64,000 nucleotides of DNA from Bacillota bacterium (GCA_023511835.1 JAIMAT010000004.1:1-64000), one strand, 5' to 3'; shown: positions 8,560-16,263, counted from the first letter of the stretch. The notes: generated by a model not told the origin, from the letters alone. Numbers and translations are program-made.

Positions 8560-9366
8560 ATGCCCAGATCGCGCACGCGCCGCCCGGGCTCCAGCCACCG
8601 CGAGAGCCCGCACGTCCAGGTGCTGGACCGGGCGCTCACCCTTCTCGAGACGCTGGCCCGCGAGGAGAACGGGCTCGGGCTTGTGGAGGCGGCCAACCGG
8701 GCCCAGCTCCACCCCAGCACCACCTACCGCCTGCTGAGCACGCTGGTCAGCCACGGCTTCGTCACCCACGACGACGAGACGGGGCGCTACCGCATCGGCC
8801 TCAAGGCCTTCGAGGTGGGAAGCTCCTTCCGCCCGCCCAGCGAGCTCAGGAAGCTGGCACCGGGCGTCCTCCGCGCCCTCATGTCGCTGACCGGCGAGAC
8901 GGCCAATCTGGCCATCCTGGAGCGGGGCGAGGCCACCTACATCGACCAGGTGGAGTCGCCCAGCCTCCTGGGCATGCACGCGCGCATCGGCCGGCGCGTC
9001 CCCGTCCACTGCACCGGGGCGGGCAAGGCCATCCTCAGCCACCTGAGCGAGGAGGAGGTGGACGCCATCCTCGCCGAGCACGGCCTCCCCGCCTTCACGC
9101 CCAACACCATCACCGACCGCGACCGGCTGATGGAGGAGCTGCGGAGGACGCGCGAGCGCGGTTACGCCCTGGACAACGAGGAGATCGAGCTGGGCGTCCG
9201 CTGTGTGGCCGCGCCCGTCCTGGACCAGAAGGGCCGTCCGGTGGCGGCGCTGAGCGTCACCGGCCCGGTGACGCGCTTCCACGACGACCGCCTGCCCATG
9301 CTGGTCAACGCCATCCGCGCCGCCGCGGCCGACCTCTCCTCCAAGCTCGGCTACCGTCCCTCCTGA
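8560..9366 (+). CDS. IclR family transcriptional regulator
   Basis: Protein of 268 residues from ATG 8560 with GAGGGG eight bases upstream. Residues 20-80 form the winged helix-turn-helix of the family (LDRALTLLETLAREENGLGL, then HPSTTYRLLSTLVSHGFV). The rest is the IclR effector-binding domain, including GKAILSHLSEEEVD, RERGYALDNEEIELGVRCVA and the AALSVTGP strand. The class controls catabolism of small carboxylates or aromatic compounds, with a ligand usually acting as inducer. No such catabolic gene is adjacent. The next gene in the same direction is a thioredoxin-reductase-like flavoenzyme, but a terminator-like hairpin and a separate operator lie between them, so co-regulation is doubtful. 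Ligand and targets are unknown. Confidence 0.92.
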   Translation: MPRSRTRRPGSSHRESPHVQVLDRALTLLETLAREENGLGLVEAANRAQLHPSTTYRLLSTLVSHGFVTHDDETGRYRIGLKAFEVGSSFRPPSELRKLAPGVLRALMSLTGETANLAILERGEATYIDQVESPSLLGMHARIGRRVPVHCTGAGKAILSHLSEEEVDAILAEHGLPAFTPNTITDRDRLMEELRRTRERGYALDNEEIELGVRCVAAPVLDQKGRPVAALSVTGPVTRFHDDRLPMLVNAIRAAAADLSSKLGYRPS

Positions 9367-9404
9367 GGCGAGAGCCGCCCGCACCCCGGGGGAGCGCGCA
9401 TCCG

Positions 9405-9429
9405 GCCCCCGGCCGCGCCGGCCGGGGGC
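9405..9429 (+). terminator. GC-rich hairpin after iclR
   Basis: A perfect 10-base stem, GCCCCCGGCC (9405-9414) and GGCCGGGGGC (9420-9429), with a 5-base loop, begins 38 bases after the iclR stop. It is followed by CTTGACG rather than a run of T, so termination is plausible but unproven. The TTGACG directly behind it (9430-9435) might serve the next gene. Confidence 0.45.
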
Positions 9430-9446
9430 TTGACGCACCTGCTACG

Positions 9447-9462
9447 ATACCCACCGGGGTAT
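9447..9462 (+). promoter_or_regulatory. CsoR/CstR-type operator motif ATACCC-N4-GGGTAT
   Basis: A perfect 6-base inverted repeat with a 4-base spacer (ATACCC ACCG GGGTAT) lies 25 bases before the start codon of the flavoenzyme gene. Its right arm runs into a TATATT box (9460-9465) that is the best -10 candidate. The motif matches the well-known operator of the CsoR/RcnR/CstR repressor family, in which two short C- and G-tracts flank four bases. No member of that repressor family is encoded in the window, so the regulator would act in trans. Known inducers in the family are copper, nickel and sulfane sulfur; persulfide would fit a disulfide reductase best, but that is inference. Confidence 0.6.
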
Positions 9463-9487
9463 ATTTCCCGGGGGAGGTGGGCTCTTC

Positions 9488-10444
9488 ATGCTGGGACCCC
9501 TGTTCCGCCAGGCCGACCTGGTGGTGGTGGGCGGCGGCCCGGCCGGGGCCACGGCGGCGCTCTATGCGGCGCGGGCCGACCTGGACGTCGTCGTCGTGGA
9601 CAAGGGGCTGACCAGCGGCGCCCTGGGCATGACGGGCCGCGTGGAGAACTATCCCGGCCTGCCCGGAGCCACGGGGGCGGAGATCGTCGAGTCGATCCGC
9701 AGGCAGGCGGCCGCCTTCGGGGCCGACTTCGTCCAGGCCCAGGCCATCGGCGTCGACTTCGCCGGCGAGATGAAGACCGTCTACACCTCGCAGGGCGACT
9801 ACCGCGCGCGGGCGGTCATCCTGGCCACCGGCGCCATGGCGCGGGCGCGCCGGGTGCCCGGCGAAGAGGAGCACGTGGGGCGCGGCGTCTCCTACTGCGC
9901 CACCTGCGACGCCGCCTTCTTCCGCGACCGGCGCGTGGCGGTGGTGGGGGGGAGCGACGAGGCGGTGGAGGAGGCGCTCTTCGCCGCCACCTTCGCCTCG
10001 GAGCTGCTCCTCCTCGTCCCCGAACGCGAGCCCAAGGCCCGGCCGGAGCTCCTGGGCCGGCTGGAGCAGCTGCCCCACGTCCGGCTGCTTCCGGGCCACC
10101 GCCTGCTGGCGGTGGTGGGGGACGGGCGGCAGATGGAAGGGATCCGCGTCCGCACTCCGAGCGGCGAGGAGAAAATGCTGGAGGTGGCGGCCGTCTTCGT
10201 CTACCTGCAGGGCAACCGCCCGGAGACCGGCTTCCTGGGCGAGGCGGTCCGGTTGACGCCGGCCGGCTGCGTCGAGGTGGACGAGAACCTGGAGACCAGC
10301 GTGGCGGGCGTCTACGCCGCCGGCGACCTGCTCTGCGGCGGCGTCAAGCAGGCGGTGCTGGCCGCCGCCCAGGGCGCCCGCGCCGCCATCGAGGCGGAGC
10401 GGCGGCTGCGCGGCCGCGCGCTCGCCCGCGTCGACTGGAAGTAG
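9488..10444 (+). CDS. trxB: Thioredoxin-reductase-like FAD/NAD(P)-dependent disulfide oxidoreductase
   Basis: Protein of 318 residues with a strong ribosome binding site (GGGGGAGGTGGG) before ATG 9488. The FAD-binding glycine motif VVVGGGPAGATAALYAARA is at residues 12-30, and the redox-active pair is in SYCATCDAAFF, at about residues 137-140. The NAD(P)H-binding fold follows (VAVVGGSDEAVEEALF), and the protein ends with the second FAD motif GVYAAGDLLCGG. Length and motif order are those of low-molecular-weight thioredoxin reductase. The NAD(P) motif has GSDEA where NADPH-specific enzymes usually have GG.SA followed by an HRR helix; here LLVPERE stands in place of that basic motif, so the electron donor may not be NADPH. 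The gene stands alone between two copies of a CsoR-type palindrome, the second forming its terminator. The true partner may be thioredoxin or another dithiol protein. Confidence 0.85.
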   Translation: MLGPLFRQADLVVVGGGPAGATAALYAARADLDVVVVDKGLTSGALGMTGRVENYPGLPGATGAEIVESIRRQAAAFGADFVQAQAIGVDFAGEMKTVYTSQGDYRARAVILATGAMARARRVPGEEEHVGRGVSYCATCDAAFFRDRRVAVVGGSDEAVEEALFAATFASELLLLVPEREPKARPELLGRLEQLPHVRLLPGHRLLAVVGDGRQMEGIRVRTPSGEEKMLEVAAVFVYLQGNRPETGFLGEAVRLTPAGCVEVDENLETSVAGVYAAGDLLCGGVKQAVLAAAQGARAAIEAERRLRGRALARVDWK

Positions 10445-10480
10445 GAAGCCCCGCCGGCGCTCCGGAGCGGCTGCCCGACG

Positions 10481-10520
10481 GGCGGGGGGCATACCCTTCC
10501 GGGTATGCCCCCCGCCTTTT
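10481..10520 (+). terminator. Intrinsic terminator of the flavoenzyme gene, stem contains ATACCC-N4-GGGTAT
   Basis: A perfect 16-base stem (GGCGGGGGGCATACCC at 10481-10496, GGGTATGCCCCCCGCC at 10501-10516) with loop TTCC is followed by TTTT. It is a textbook terminator reading in the plus direction. The loop-proximal part repeats the palindrome found in the promoter of the same gene (ATACCC, four bases, GGGTAT). On the minus strand no T-run follows, so it is unlikely to end transcripts coming from korB. Confidence 0.88.
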
Positions 10521-10581
10521 CCCCGTCTCCGTGACGCGTGCGGGACGGCGAGGCTCTCGCCGTCCCCCGCCGCCTCCCCGC

Positions 10582-11478
10582 TCAGCGTCCCGTCAGGCTG
10601 AAGCCCTCCAGGACCGCCCGCCGCTCCTCCTCCGAGAGCGGCCGGGGCGCGCCGGCGACCACCTCTGGCTTGTACTGCGGCAGCAGCTGGTCATAGGGGA
10701 CGCGCTCGGGATCCTCGAAGAGGATGCCCTCCACCAGACCGCCGGTCTCGGCGAGCTTGCGCAGGGCGGCCATGCGGTCCAGGCGGGAGTACGCGGCATC
10801 GGCGTCGATGTCCACCAGGCGCTGGCGCAGGTAGTCGTAGCCGTACTCCTCGTTGAACGTGACGCAGGGGCTGAAGACGTTGACCAGCGAGAAGCCGCGG
10901 TGCTGGATGGCCGCGCGCAGGATGGTTGCCAGGTGGTCGATGTGGCCCGAGAAGCCCTGGGCCACGAAGCTGGCGCCCAGCCCCAGCGCCAGACCCAGCG
11001 GCGAGAGCGGGTTGTCCGAGCTCCCGTAGGGAGCGGAGCGCGTCACCCGGCCCAGCGGCGTCGTGGGCGCCGTCTGGCCGACGGTCAGGCCGTAGACGTC
11101 GTTGTTCATGACCACGTAGGTGATGTCCACGTTCCTGCGGATGGCGTGGACCAGATGGCCGACGCCGATGCCGTAGCCGTCGCCGTCGCCGCCCACGGCC
11201 AGGACGGTCAGTTCCGGGTTGGCCAGTTTGGCCGCCTGGGCGACGGGCAGCGTCCGGCCGTGCAGGCCGTGGAAGCCGTAGGTGCCGATGTAGCTGGAGA
11301 GCTTGCCCGAGCAGCCGATGCCGCTGACCACCAGTACCCGGTGGGGCTCGATCTGGAGGTCCACCAGCGCCCGCTGCAGTCCGCGCAGGACGCCGAAGTC
11401 GCCGCAGCCGGGGCACCAGGTGGGCGTCTCCGCGCGGTAGTCGTTGAGGGTCACCTTGCGCGTCTCGATCACGCTCAT
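10582..11478 (-). CDS. korB: 2-oxoacid:ferredoxin oxidoreductase, beta (thiamine diphosphate) subunit
   Basis: Protein of 298 residues. The N-terminus has PTWCPGCGDFGVL and GIGCSGKLSSYIGTYGFHGL, and a later cysteine sits in SPCVTFNEEYGY. These four cysteines are the set that holds a 4Fe-4S cluster in this family. The thiamine diphosphate motif is GGDGDGYGIGVGHLVHAIRRN followed by VMNNDVYGLTVGQTAPTTP. With the alpha subunit it decarboxylates a 2-oxoacid to an acyl-CoA while reducing ferredoxin. The subgroup resembles two-subunit KorAB/Pfor-type enzymes that use 2-oxoglutarate or several 2-oxoacids; the substrate cannot be settled by eye. Its ATG overlaps the korA stop (ATGA), so the two are coupled. 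About 60 bases past its stop lies the terminator of the convergent flavoenzyme gene. Confidence 0.93.
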   Translation of the reverse strand: MSVIETRKVTLNDYRAETPTWCPGCGDFGVLRGLQRALVDLQIEPHRVLVVSGIGCSGKLSSYIGTYGFHGLHGRTLPVAQAAKLANPELTVLAVGGDGDGYGIGVGHLVHAIRRNVDITYVVMNNDVYGLTVGQTAPTTPLGRVTRSAPYGSSDNPLSPLGLALGLGASFVAQGFSGHIDHLATILRAAIQHRGFSLVNVFSPCVTFNEEYGYDYLRQRLVDIDADAAYSRLDRMAALRKLAETGGLVEGILFEDPERVPYDQLLPQYKPEVVAGAPRPLSEEERRAVLEGFSLTGR

Positions 11479-13214
11479 CGTCCGAGCACCTCCCGGGCCG
11501 AGGCGAGCACCTCGGCGGTGGTGAAGGGGTTGCCGTCGAACTTCAGGCAGGAGCGGAAGTCGCCGCCTCCCAGCTGGCGCCGAAGCTCGCCGGCCAGCTG
11601 GCCGCCGGCGTTCTGCTCCACCACCAGCACCCGCTTCCCCCGCAGCTCGGCGGCCAGCGCCTCGGCGGGGAAGGGGCGCAGGACGCGCAGGTGCACGTGG
11701 CGGGCGCGCACCCCTTCCTCCTCCAGCGCACGGCGCGCCTCCTCGATGGGCCCGTAGGTGCCGGCGAAACCGACCAGCACCAGCTCCGCCTCCTCCGGCC
11801 CGCTGGTCCAGAGCGCCTCGCCCATCAGCTCGGGGTCGGCCGCCGCGGCCTCCATCTTGCGCAGGCGCTTGGTCATCTGCGCCACGCGCGGTTCGGCGTC
11901 TTCGGTGATGTGGCCCTCCACGGTGTGCTCGTCGCCCACCACGGTGGTCGTCTTGCCCGGTACCCCGGGCAGCACCCGCGGCGAGACGCCGCTCTCGGTC
12001 AGCTGGAAACGCGGGTAGGTGTGGGGCGCGTAGGCGCCCGGCTCGAGGTCGAGCAGGCCGCGCTCGATGGGGAGGCGCCGGAGCTCCTCCAGGTCGACGT
12101 TGCGCACGTCCAGGGCCAGGTTCAGGTCGGAGGCGACGATCACGGGGCACTGGTACTTCTCGGCCGCGTTGAAGGCCGCCTGGATGGCCCAGAAGGCGTC
12201 GGCGGTGGTGGCCGGGCTGAGGACGATGCGCGGCTGGTCACCATGCGAGCCGTAGAGGATCTCGTTCAGGTCGCTCTGCTCGGGGCGCGTGGGCAGCCCG
12301 GTGGCCGGCCCGCCGCGCTGGGCGTCGACGATGACCAGCGGCGTCTCGGTCATGGCGGCGATGCTGATGCCCTCCTGCATCAGCGAGAGGCCGGGACCGG
12401 AGGTGGCCGTCCAGGCCCGCTGACCCGCCAGGCTGGCGCCGACGGCGTAGTTGACCGCGGCCACCTCGTCCTCCGCCTGGACGACCGCGCCGCCCACCTG
12501 CGGCAGCCACTTGGCCAGCCACTGCAGGATCTCGCTGGCCGGCGTGATGGGATAGGCGAAGAAGAGCCGGCTACCCGCCTCCAGCGCGCCCCAGCCCATG
12601 GCCTCGTCGCCCTGGAGCAGGACGCGCCGACCCGGTGCCGGCTTCTCGGGCATGGCGAGCGGTTCCACGCCCAGCCGGTGGACGGCCTCCCAGCCGAGCC
12701 GGTAGGCCTGCCGGTTCTGCTCGACCACTTCCTCGCCCTTGCGGCCGAAGCGCGAGGCGAAGTATTCGTCCAGCGCCTCCTCGCCCCAGCCCAGGAGCGC
12801 TCCCGTGGCACCCAGCGCCACCGTGTTGGCCATGATGGCGCCGCCCGCCTGCTTGGCCAGCGCCAGGAAGTCGACCGGAACCAGGCGCGCCGGGCTGCCC
12901 TCCGGCAGCTCGGGCTTCTTGGCGGCGTTGGCCAGGACGAGCGAGCCCGCGTGCAGTCTCCCCGCGTCGTGGTCGATGGAGGCCTGGTCGAAGGCGACCA
13001 GGATGTCCACCTGGTCGCCGGGCGTCAGGAGCGGTTCCGACCCGACGCGAACCTGGTAGTGGGTGTGCCCGCCCTTGATCAGGCTCATGAAGTGCCGGTG
13101 CGAGGCCACGTAGTAGCCCTCTTCGTGCATGATCTGCAGGAAGAGCGCCCCGGCGGACTCGATGCCCTCGCCTTGGGCGCCGCCCACCTGCCAGACCAGA
13201 TCGCGGCGCTTCAC
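11475..13214 (-). CDS. korA: 2-oxoacid:ferredoxin oxidoreductase, fused gamma-alpha subunit
   Basis: Protein of 579 residues. The first 190 residues are the gamma domain (WQVGGAQGEGIESAGALFLQ, then GGHTHYQVRVGS), fused to the pyruvate-binding alpha domain (GDEAMGWGALEAGSRLFFAY, PITPASEILQWLAKWLP, and QAEDEVAAVNYAVGASLAGQ). The C-terminal third holds the transketolase-like domain II. This fusion is typical of the KorA type. Start chosen at GTG 13214 because GGGGGGATGGGAC precedes it; an earlier ATG at 13280 would place 22 unconserved residues in front. The gene follows a long A/T-rich leader with a good promoter and an inverted repeat. The pair supplies reduced ferredoxin and acyl-CoA, which suggests anaerobic or facultative metabolism. 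Confidence 0.92.
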   Translation of the reverse strand: MKRRDLVWQVGGAQGEGIESAGALFLQIMHEEGYYVASHRHFMSLIKGGHTHYQVRVGSEPLLTPGDQVDILVAFDQASIDHDAGRLHAGSLVLANAAKKPELPEGSPARLVPVDFLALAKQAGGAIMANTVALGATGALLGWGEEALDEYFASRFGRKGEEVVEQNRQAYRLGWEAVHRLGVEPLAMPEKPAPGRRVLLQGDEAMGWGALEAGSRLFFAYPITPASEILQWLAKWLPQVGGAVVQAEDEVAAVNYAVGASLAGQRAWTATSGPGLSLMQEGISIAAMTETPLVIVDAQRGGPATGLPTRPEQSDLNEILYGSHGDQPRIVLSPATTADAFWAIQAAFNAAEKYQCPVIVASDLNLALDVRNVDLEELRRLPIERGLLDLEPGAYAPHTYPRFQLTESGVSPRVLPGVPGKTTTVVGDEHTVEGHITEDAEPRVAQMTKRLRKMEAAAADPELMGEALWTSGPEEAELVLVGFAGTYGPIEEARRALEEEGVRARHVHLRVLRPFPAEALAAELRGKRVLVVEQNAGGQLAGELRRQLGGGDFRSCLKFDGNPFTTAEVLASAREVLGR

Positions 13215-13290
13215 GTCCCATCCCCCCCGCCGGGTCCGCACGCCTCCCGACGGGTGGGACCCGGTTCGCGAAAATTTCACTGCTCACAAT

Positions 13291-13316
13291 CGCGTTTTGC
13301 GTACCAGCAAAACACG
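13291..13316 (-). promoter_or_regulatory. Inverted repeat in the korA leader (candidate operator)
   Basis: Arms CGCGTTTTGC (13291-13300) and GCAAAACACG (13307-13316) match in 9 of 10 pairs around a 6-base spacer. The repeat lies 15-40 bases downstream of the predicted korA -10 box and about 75 bases before the start codon, a position suited to a repressor. The sequence is much richer in A/T than its surroundings. I do not recognise the regulator. Confidence 0.5.
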
Positions 13317-13330
13317 ATCATTTCGAAATC

Positions 13331-13360
13331 ATTGTAGCAAGGCGCCCTGAGCAATGTAAA
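13331..13360 (-). promoter_or_regulatory. Predicted korAB promoter
   Basis: On the minus strand TTTACA (13360-13355) and TACAAT (13336-13331) are separated by 18 bases. The stretch is a marked A/T-rich island in a 70% GC region. Transcription would begin near 13324, giving a leader of about 110 bases that contains the inverted repeat. Confidence 0.7.
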
Positions 13361-13399
13361 TCCGAATCTGGCAAAAGGCGCTTGCGGGTCGTGGAATTT

Positions 13400-14011
13400 T
13401 CACGTGGCGGGCAAGCTGCGTACCCAGTTGGCCAGCAGCTTCATCCCCTCCGGGGTCAGTACCGACTCCGGGTGGAACTGCACCCCCTCGCAGGGAAACT
13501 TCCTGTGGCGGACGCCCATCACCAGGTGACCGCCCCCGGGCGCCTCCGTCACCGCCGTCACCTCCAGCTCCGGCGCGGGCCGGCCGCCCGCGCCCTCCTC
13601 CACCACCAGCGAGTGGTAGCGCGTCGCCTCGAAGGGGACGGGGAGCCCCTCGTAGAGGGGCGAACCGGTGCCGGGCAGCGGCCGGACAGGCGACGTCTTG
13701 CCGTGGACCGGCTCGGGGGCGCGGACCACGCGCGCCCCGAAGGCGACGGCGACGGCCTGGTGCCCCAGGCAGACGCCCAGGATGGGCAGGCGCGGCGCCA
13801 GCGCGCGCACCAGCTCCACCGAGATGCCGGCCTCCTCGGGTCGCCCCGGGCCGGGCGAGAGCAGGAGCCCGCGCGGCCGCATCCGCTCCACCTGCTCGAC
13901 GCTGGTGGTGTCGTTGCGGACCACCTCCACCGCCTCGCCGGCGGCCGCCACCTCCAGCGCCTGGACCAGGTTGTAGGTGAAGGAGTCGTAGTTGTCGACG
14001 ACCAGGATCAC
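13400..14011 (-). CDS. trpG: Anthranilate synthase component II (glutamine amidotransferase)
   Basis: Protein of 203 residues from GTG 14011 (VILVVDNYDSFTYNLVQALE). The triad residues of the class I amidotransferase are visible: the nucleophile in LGVCLGHQAVAVAFGA and the His/Glu pair in CEGVQFHPESVLTPEG. It releases ammonia from glutamine for TrpE, making anthranilate from chorismate. The start codon overlaps the trpE stop (GTGA). The protein could also serve 4-amino-4-deoxychorismate synthase, as amphibolic TrpG/PabA does in Bacillus. The Trp T-box upstream of the operon supports the tryptophan role. No other trp gene follows; the next gene belongs to the korAB unit and has its own promoter. 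Confidence 0.93.
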   Translation of the reverse strand: MILVVDNYDSFTYNLVQALEVAAAGEAVEVVRNDTTSVEQVERMRPRGLLLSPGPGRPEEAGISVELVRALAPRLPILGVCLGHQAVAVAFGARVVRAPEPVHGKTSPVRPLPGTGSPLYEGLPVPFEATRYHSLVVEEGAGGRPAPELEVTAVTEAPGGGHLVMGVRHRKFPCEGVQFHPESVLTPEGMKLLANWVRSLPAT

Positions 14012-15564
14012 GCCCGCTCCACCTCCCTGCGGGCCGGGGCGGGGAGGAGGGGCCCGCCGCCCGCCTCCTCGAGGGCGCGGATGAGGGCGGCGGCCTTGTT
14101 CCGGCTCTCCTCCCACTCGCGCTCGGCCACCGAGTCGTAGACGATGCCGGCGCCGGCCTGCACCTCCGCCCGGCCCGGCTCGCAGAGAATGGTGCGGATG
14201 GCGATGCAGGTGTCCATGTCTCCGTCGAAGCCGAACCAGCCCACCGCGCCCGCGTAGGGTCCGCGCCGCTCTCCCTCCTCCGCCGCCAGCAGCTCGATGG
14301 CGCGCACCTTGGGGGCGCCCGAGACCGTGCCCGCGGGGAAGCAGGAGGCGAGCGCGTCGATCGCGTCCAGCCCGGGCCGCAGGCGGCCGCGCACGGAGCT
14401 GACCAGGTGCATGACGTGCGAGTAGCGCTCCACCCCCATCAGCTCCTCCACGCGGACGCTGCCCCGCTCGGCCACGCGGCCCACGTCGTTGCGCGCCAGG
14501 TCGACCAGCATGACGTGCTCGGCGCGCTCCTTGGGATCGGCCAGCAGCTCGACGGCCAGGCGCTCGTCCTCCTCGCGCGTCGCCCCCCGCGGCCGCGTCC
14601 CGGCGATGGGCCGGGTGCTCACCTCGCCCGCCTCGACGCGGACCAGGAGCTCGGGCGAGGAGCCCACCAGCTGGCGCTCGCCGAAGTCGATCAGGAAGAG
14701 ATAGGGCGAGGGGTTGATGGCGCGCAGGGCGCGGTAGATCTCCAGCGCGCCCGGGGCGCCTTCCAGTACCCAGCGCTGGGAGAGCACCGCCTGGAAGATC
14801 TCGCCGGCTGCGATGGCCGCGCGCAACCGTTCCACCCGCTCCAGGAACTCCTCCCGCGAGCTCCCCTGGCGCACCTGCAGCTCCCCCGGCGCGGCGGCCG
14901 GGAAGGCCGCCGCCGGAAGCGGCCCGTGGATGGCGGCCAGCACCTCCTCCACCGCCGCCAGCGCGGCGTGGTAGGCGGCCAGCGGCGCCGGGCCGGCCGG
15001 CGCCAGGTGGAGGACGCCGATACGGTGGAGCAGGTGGTCGAGAAAGACCACCGTCTCGGCGAACTGGAACTCCGCCTCCGGCCAGCCGGCGGCGGGACTA
15101 TCCGGCTCGCGCAGGCGGCCCGGCCCCAGCGCCGCCTCCAGGCGGGGCTCCAGGTGGCGGACCGCCTCGTAGGCCAGGTAGCCCACCGCGCCACCGCGGA
15201 AGCGGACCTCCGCCGCGACCGGCGCCACCCGCTCGCGGCGGAGCTCGCTGCGCAGCGCCTCCCAGGGGGTGCCCGGCAGCCAGGAGCGCTCCCGGCGCCC
15301 GCCCAGCCGCCGCTCCACCTCCGTCCCGCCCGGACGCGAGCGGAGGCGCACGTAGGGGCGCAGGCCGATGAAGGAGTAGCGCCCCACGGCCTGGCCGCCC
15401 TCCACGCTCTCGAGCAGGAAGGTGGCGCCCAGGGGGCGCAGCTTTAGAAAGAGACTGATGGGCGTCTCCAGGTCGTTGGCCTCCAGCCTGAGGAGCGGCA
15501 CGCGGTCGAAACGGGCCGCCTTCTCCAGGAAGTCCGCCTGCTCGCGGTCCAGCAACCGCCTCAC
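14008..15564 (-). CDS. trpE: Anthranilate synthase component I
   Basis: Protein of 518 residues from GTG 15564. The N-terminal half has FLLESVEGGQAVGRYSFIG, the site where TrpE binds tryptophan for feedback inhibition. The chorismate-binding half has VGSSPELLVRV, RPIAGTRPRG, ELLADPKERAEHVMLVDLAR, NDVGRVAERGSV, FPAGTVSGAPKVRA and QAGAGIVYDSV. It combines chorismate with ammonia from TrpG to give anthranilate and pyruvate, the first step of tryptophan synthesis. Expression should respond to uncharged tRNA-Trp through the T-box leader, and the enzyme to tryptophan itself. A pabB function is unlikely because of the LLES motif and the UGG specifier. Confidence 0.94.
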   Translation of the reverse strand: MRRLLDREQADFLEKAARFDRVPLLRLEANDLETPISLFLKLRPLGATFLLESVEGGQAVGRYSFIGLRPYVRLRSRPGGTEVERRLGGRRERSWLPGTPWEALRSELRRERVAPVAAEVRFRGGAVGYLAYEAVRHLEPRLEAALGPGRLREPDSPAAGWPEAEFQFAETVVFLDHLLHRIGVLHLAPAGPAPLAAYHAALAAVEEVLAAIHGPLPAAAFPAAAPGELQVRQGSSREEFLERVERLRAAIAAGEIFQAVLSQRWVLEGAPGALEIYRALRAINPSPYLFLIDFGERQLVGSSPELLVRVEAGEVSTRPIAGTRPRGATREEDERLAVELLADPKERAEHVMLVDLARNDVGRVAERGSVRVEELMGVERYSHVMHLVSSVRGRLRPGLDAIDALASCFPAGTVSGAPKVRAIELLAAEEGERRGPYAGAVGWFGFDGDMDTCIAIRTILCEPGRAEVQAGAGIVYDSVAEREWEESRNKAAALIRALEEAGGGPLLPAPARREVERA

Positions 15565-15629
15565 CTCCGTCCCACCCGCACCGGCGGCTCCCCGCGAGGC
15601 CGGGGGCGCCCGCGCGGGGCGGCCCGGAA

Positions 15630-15985
15630 ACGGACGAGGCCTTCCGCCCCGCATGGGGCGGAAGGCCTCGTCTCCGCTGTGCCACCCATCTTCGGAAGCG
15701 GCCGGCCCGCCGGCCGCTTCCCTCTGCCCGGTACGCGGAGCCTCCCGGCCGCGCCGGGCGCTCTTGAATACCGGCCCCCTTCTAACGGTGGGGTTCCGGG
15801 TCCGCCTACCCGACCGCCGGCTCGCGGCGCGCTCGAGGCACCGCCGGCGGCCGCTCGGGGACCGGCTCGGGGCTCCATTCGCCGGGCGCCCGGCCGCCGG
15901 CTCGCACCTTCCGCCGGCTCTCTGCCTGGGCTGGCCGCCCGGGTACTCTTCCCCTCCTCGCCGTTCGCTGCCGATCCGGATGTTG
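15630..15985 (-). ncRNA. T-box leader with UGG (Trp) specifier, regulates trpEG
   Basis: All main T-box parts can be read on the minus strand. Stem I is present, with AGAGAGCCGGCGGAAGGTG. The specifier loop reads GAA-TGG-A (15880-15874), that is, a UGG tryptophan codon after the usual purine-rich GAA. A stem III candidate is a perfect 11-base hairpin (15695-15720). The T-box core GGGTGGCAC is at 15687-15679. Its TGGC pairs with GCCA, the tRNA end with discriminator G found in tRNA-Trp. Next comes a perfect 18-base hairpin (arms 15672-15655 and 15650-15633), the terminator, whose arm includes CCTCGTC as in many T-boxes. The U-run after it is poor (CGTTTCC). Uncharged tRNA-Trp should favour the antiterminator and switch on trpE. 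Confidence 0.9.
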
Positions 15986-15990
15986 CTCGC

Positions 15991-16020
15991 ATTCTAGGAG
16001 CCGCCGCGCGGCGCCGTCAA
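15991..16020 (-). promoter_or_regulatory. Predicted trpE promoter
   Basis: TTGACG (16020-16015) and TAGAAT (15996-15991) on the minus strand with an 18-base spacer. Transcription would start near 15984, at the 5' end of the T-box. The same -35 box and spacer length recur before the SAM-I and metK leaders. Confidence 0.8.
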
Positions 16021-16032
16021 GGCGGCCGGGTC

Positions 16033-16122
16033 TGAATACTTATGCAAACCGGTTCTACGCCGCGAGCATTGCCACCGCTTGGCGAACCCGGCGATACGCC
16101 GCGGCGGCTTGCTATGTATAAT
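16033..16122 (+). promoter_or_regulatory. Candidate promoter region of the amino acid ABC transporter
   Basis: A TATAAT box at 16117-16122 in an A/T-rich patch (CTATGTATAATTACAC) is the best -10 candidate. The -35 region 17 bases upstream is poor. It would give a leader of about 135 bases before the transporter gene. TGAATACTTATGCA at 16033-16046 resembles one ArgR half-pair (ARG box), but with no second clear box this is weak. No riboswitch fold is obvious in the leader. Confidence 0.45.
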
Positions 16123-16263
16123 TACACGGTCGTCCGGCGGCCTCGCGCTCCGGCGGACTTCGGCCTTGCCGACCGGCAGGGCGAGGCCGGGTTCCCGTCG
16201 AACTGCGGAGCCGTCAGACGGACGGTTGAACGTCTTACCTTGACAGCAAGGAGCGATGCGCAC

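Noticed and set aside
7096-9438. Single open frame running through yhaO and beyond it to 9438 on the minus strand
   Set aside because: The conserved protein starts at MSRFKFVHAADLHLDSG (8388); the upstream part is the antisense of iclR and has no homology pattern.
15564-15580. Second T-box-like string GGGTGGGACGG next to the trpE start
   Set aside because: It lies after the terminator, lacks specifier and antiterminator context, and overlaps the trpE ribosome binding region; the true core is at 15687-15679.
16033-16046. ARG-box-like TGAATACTTATGCA before the amino acid transporter
   Set aside because: Only one imperfect box, with no second box at the expected distance; kept as a note under the promoter but not called as an ArgR site.
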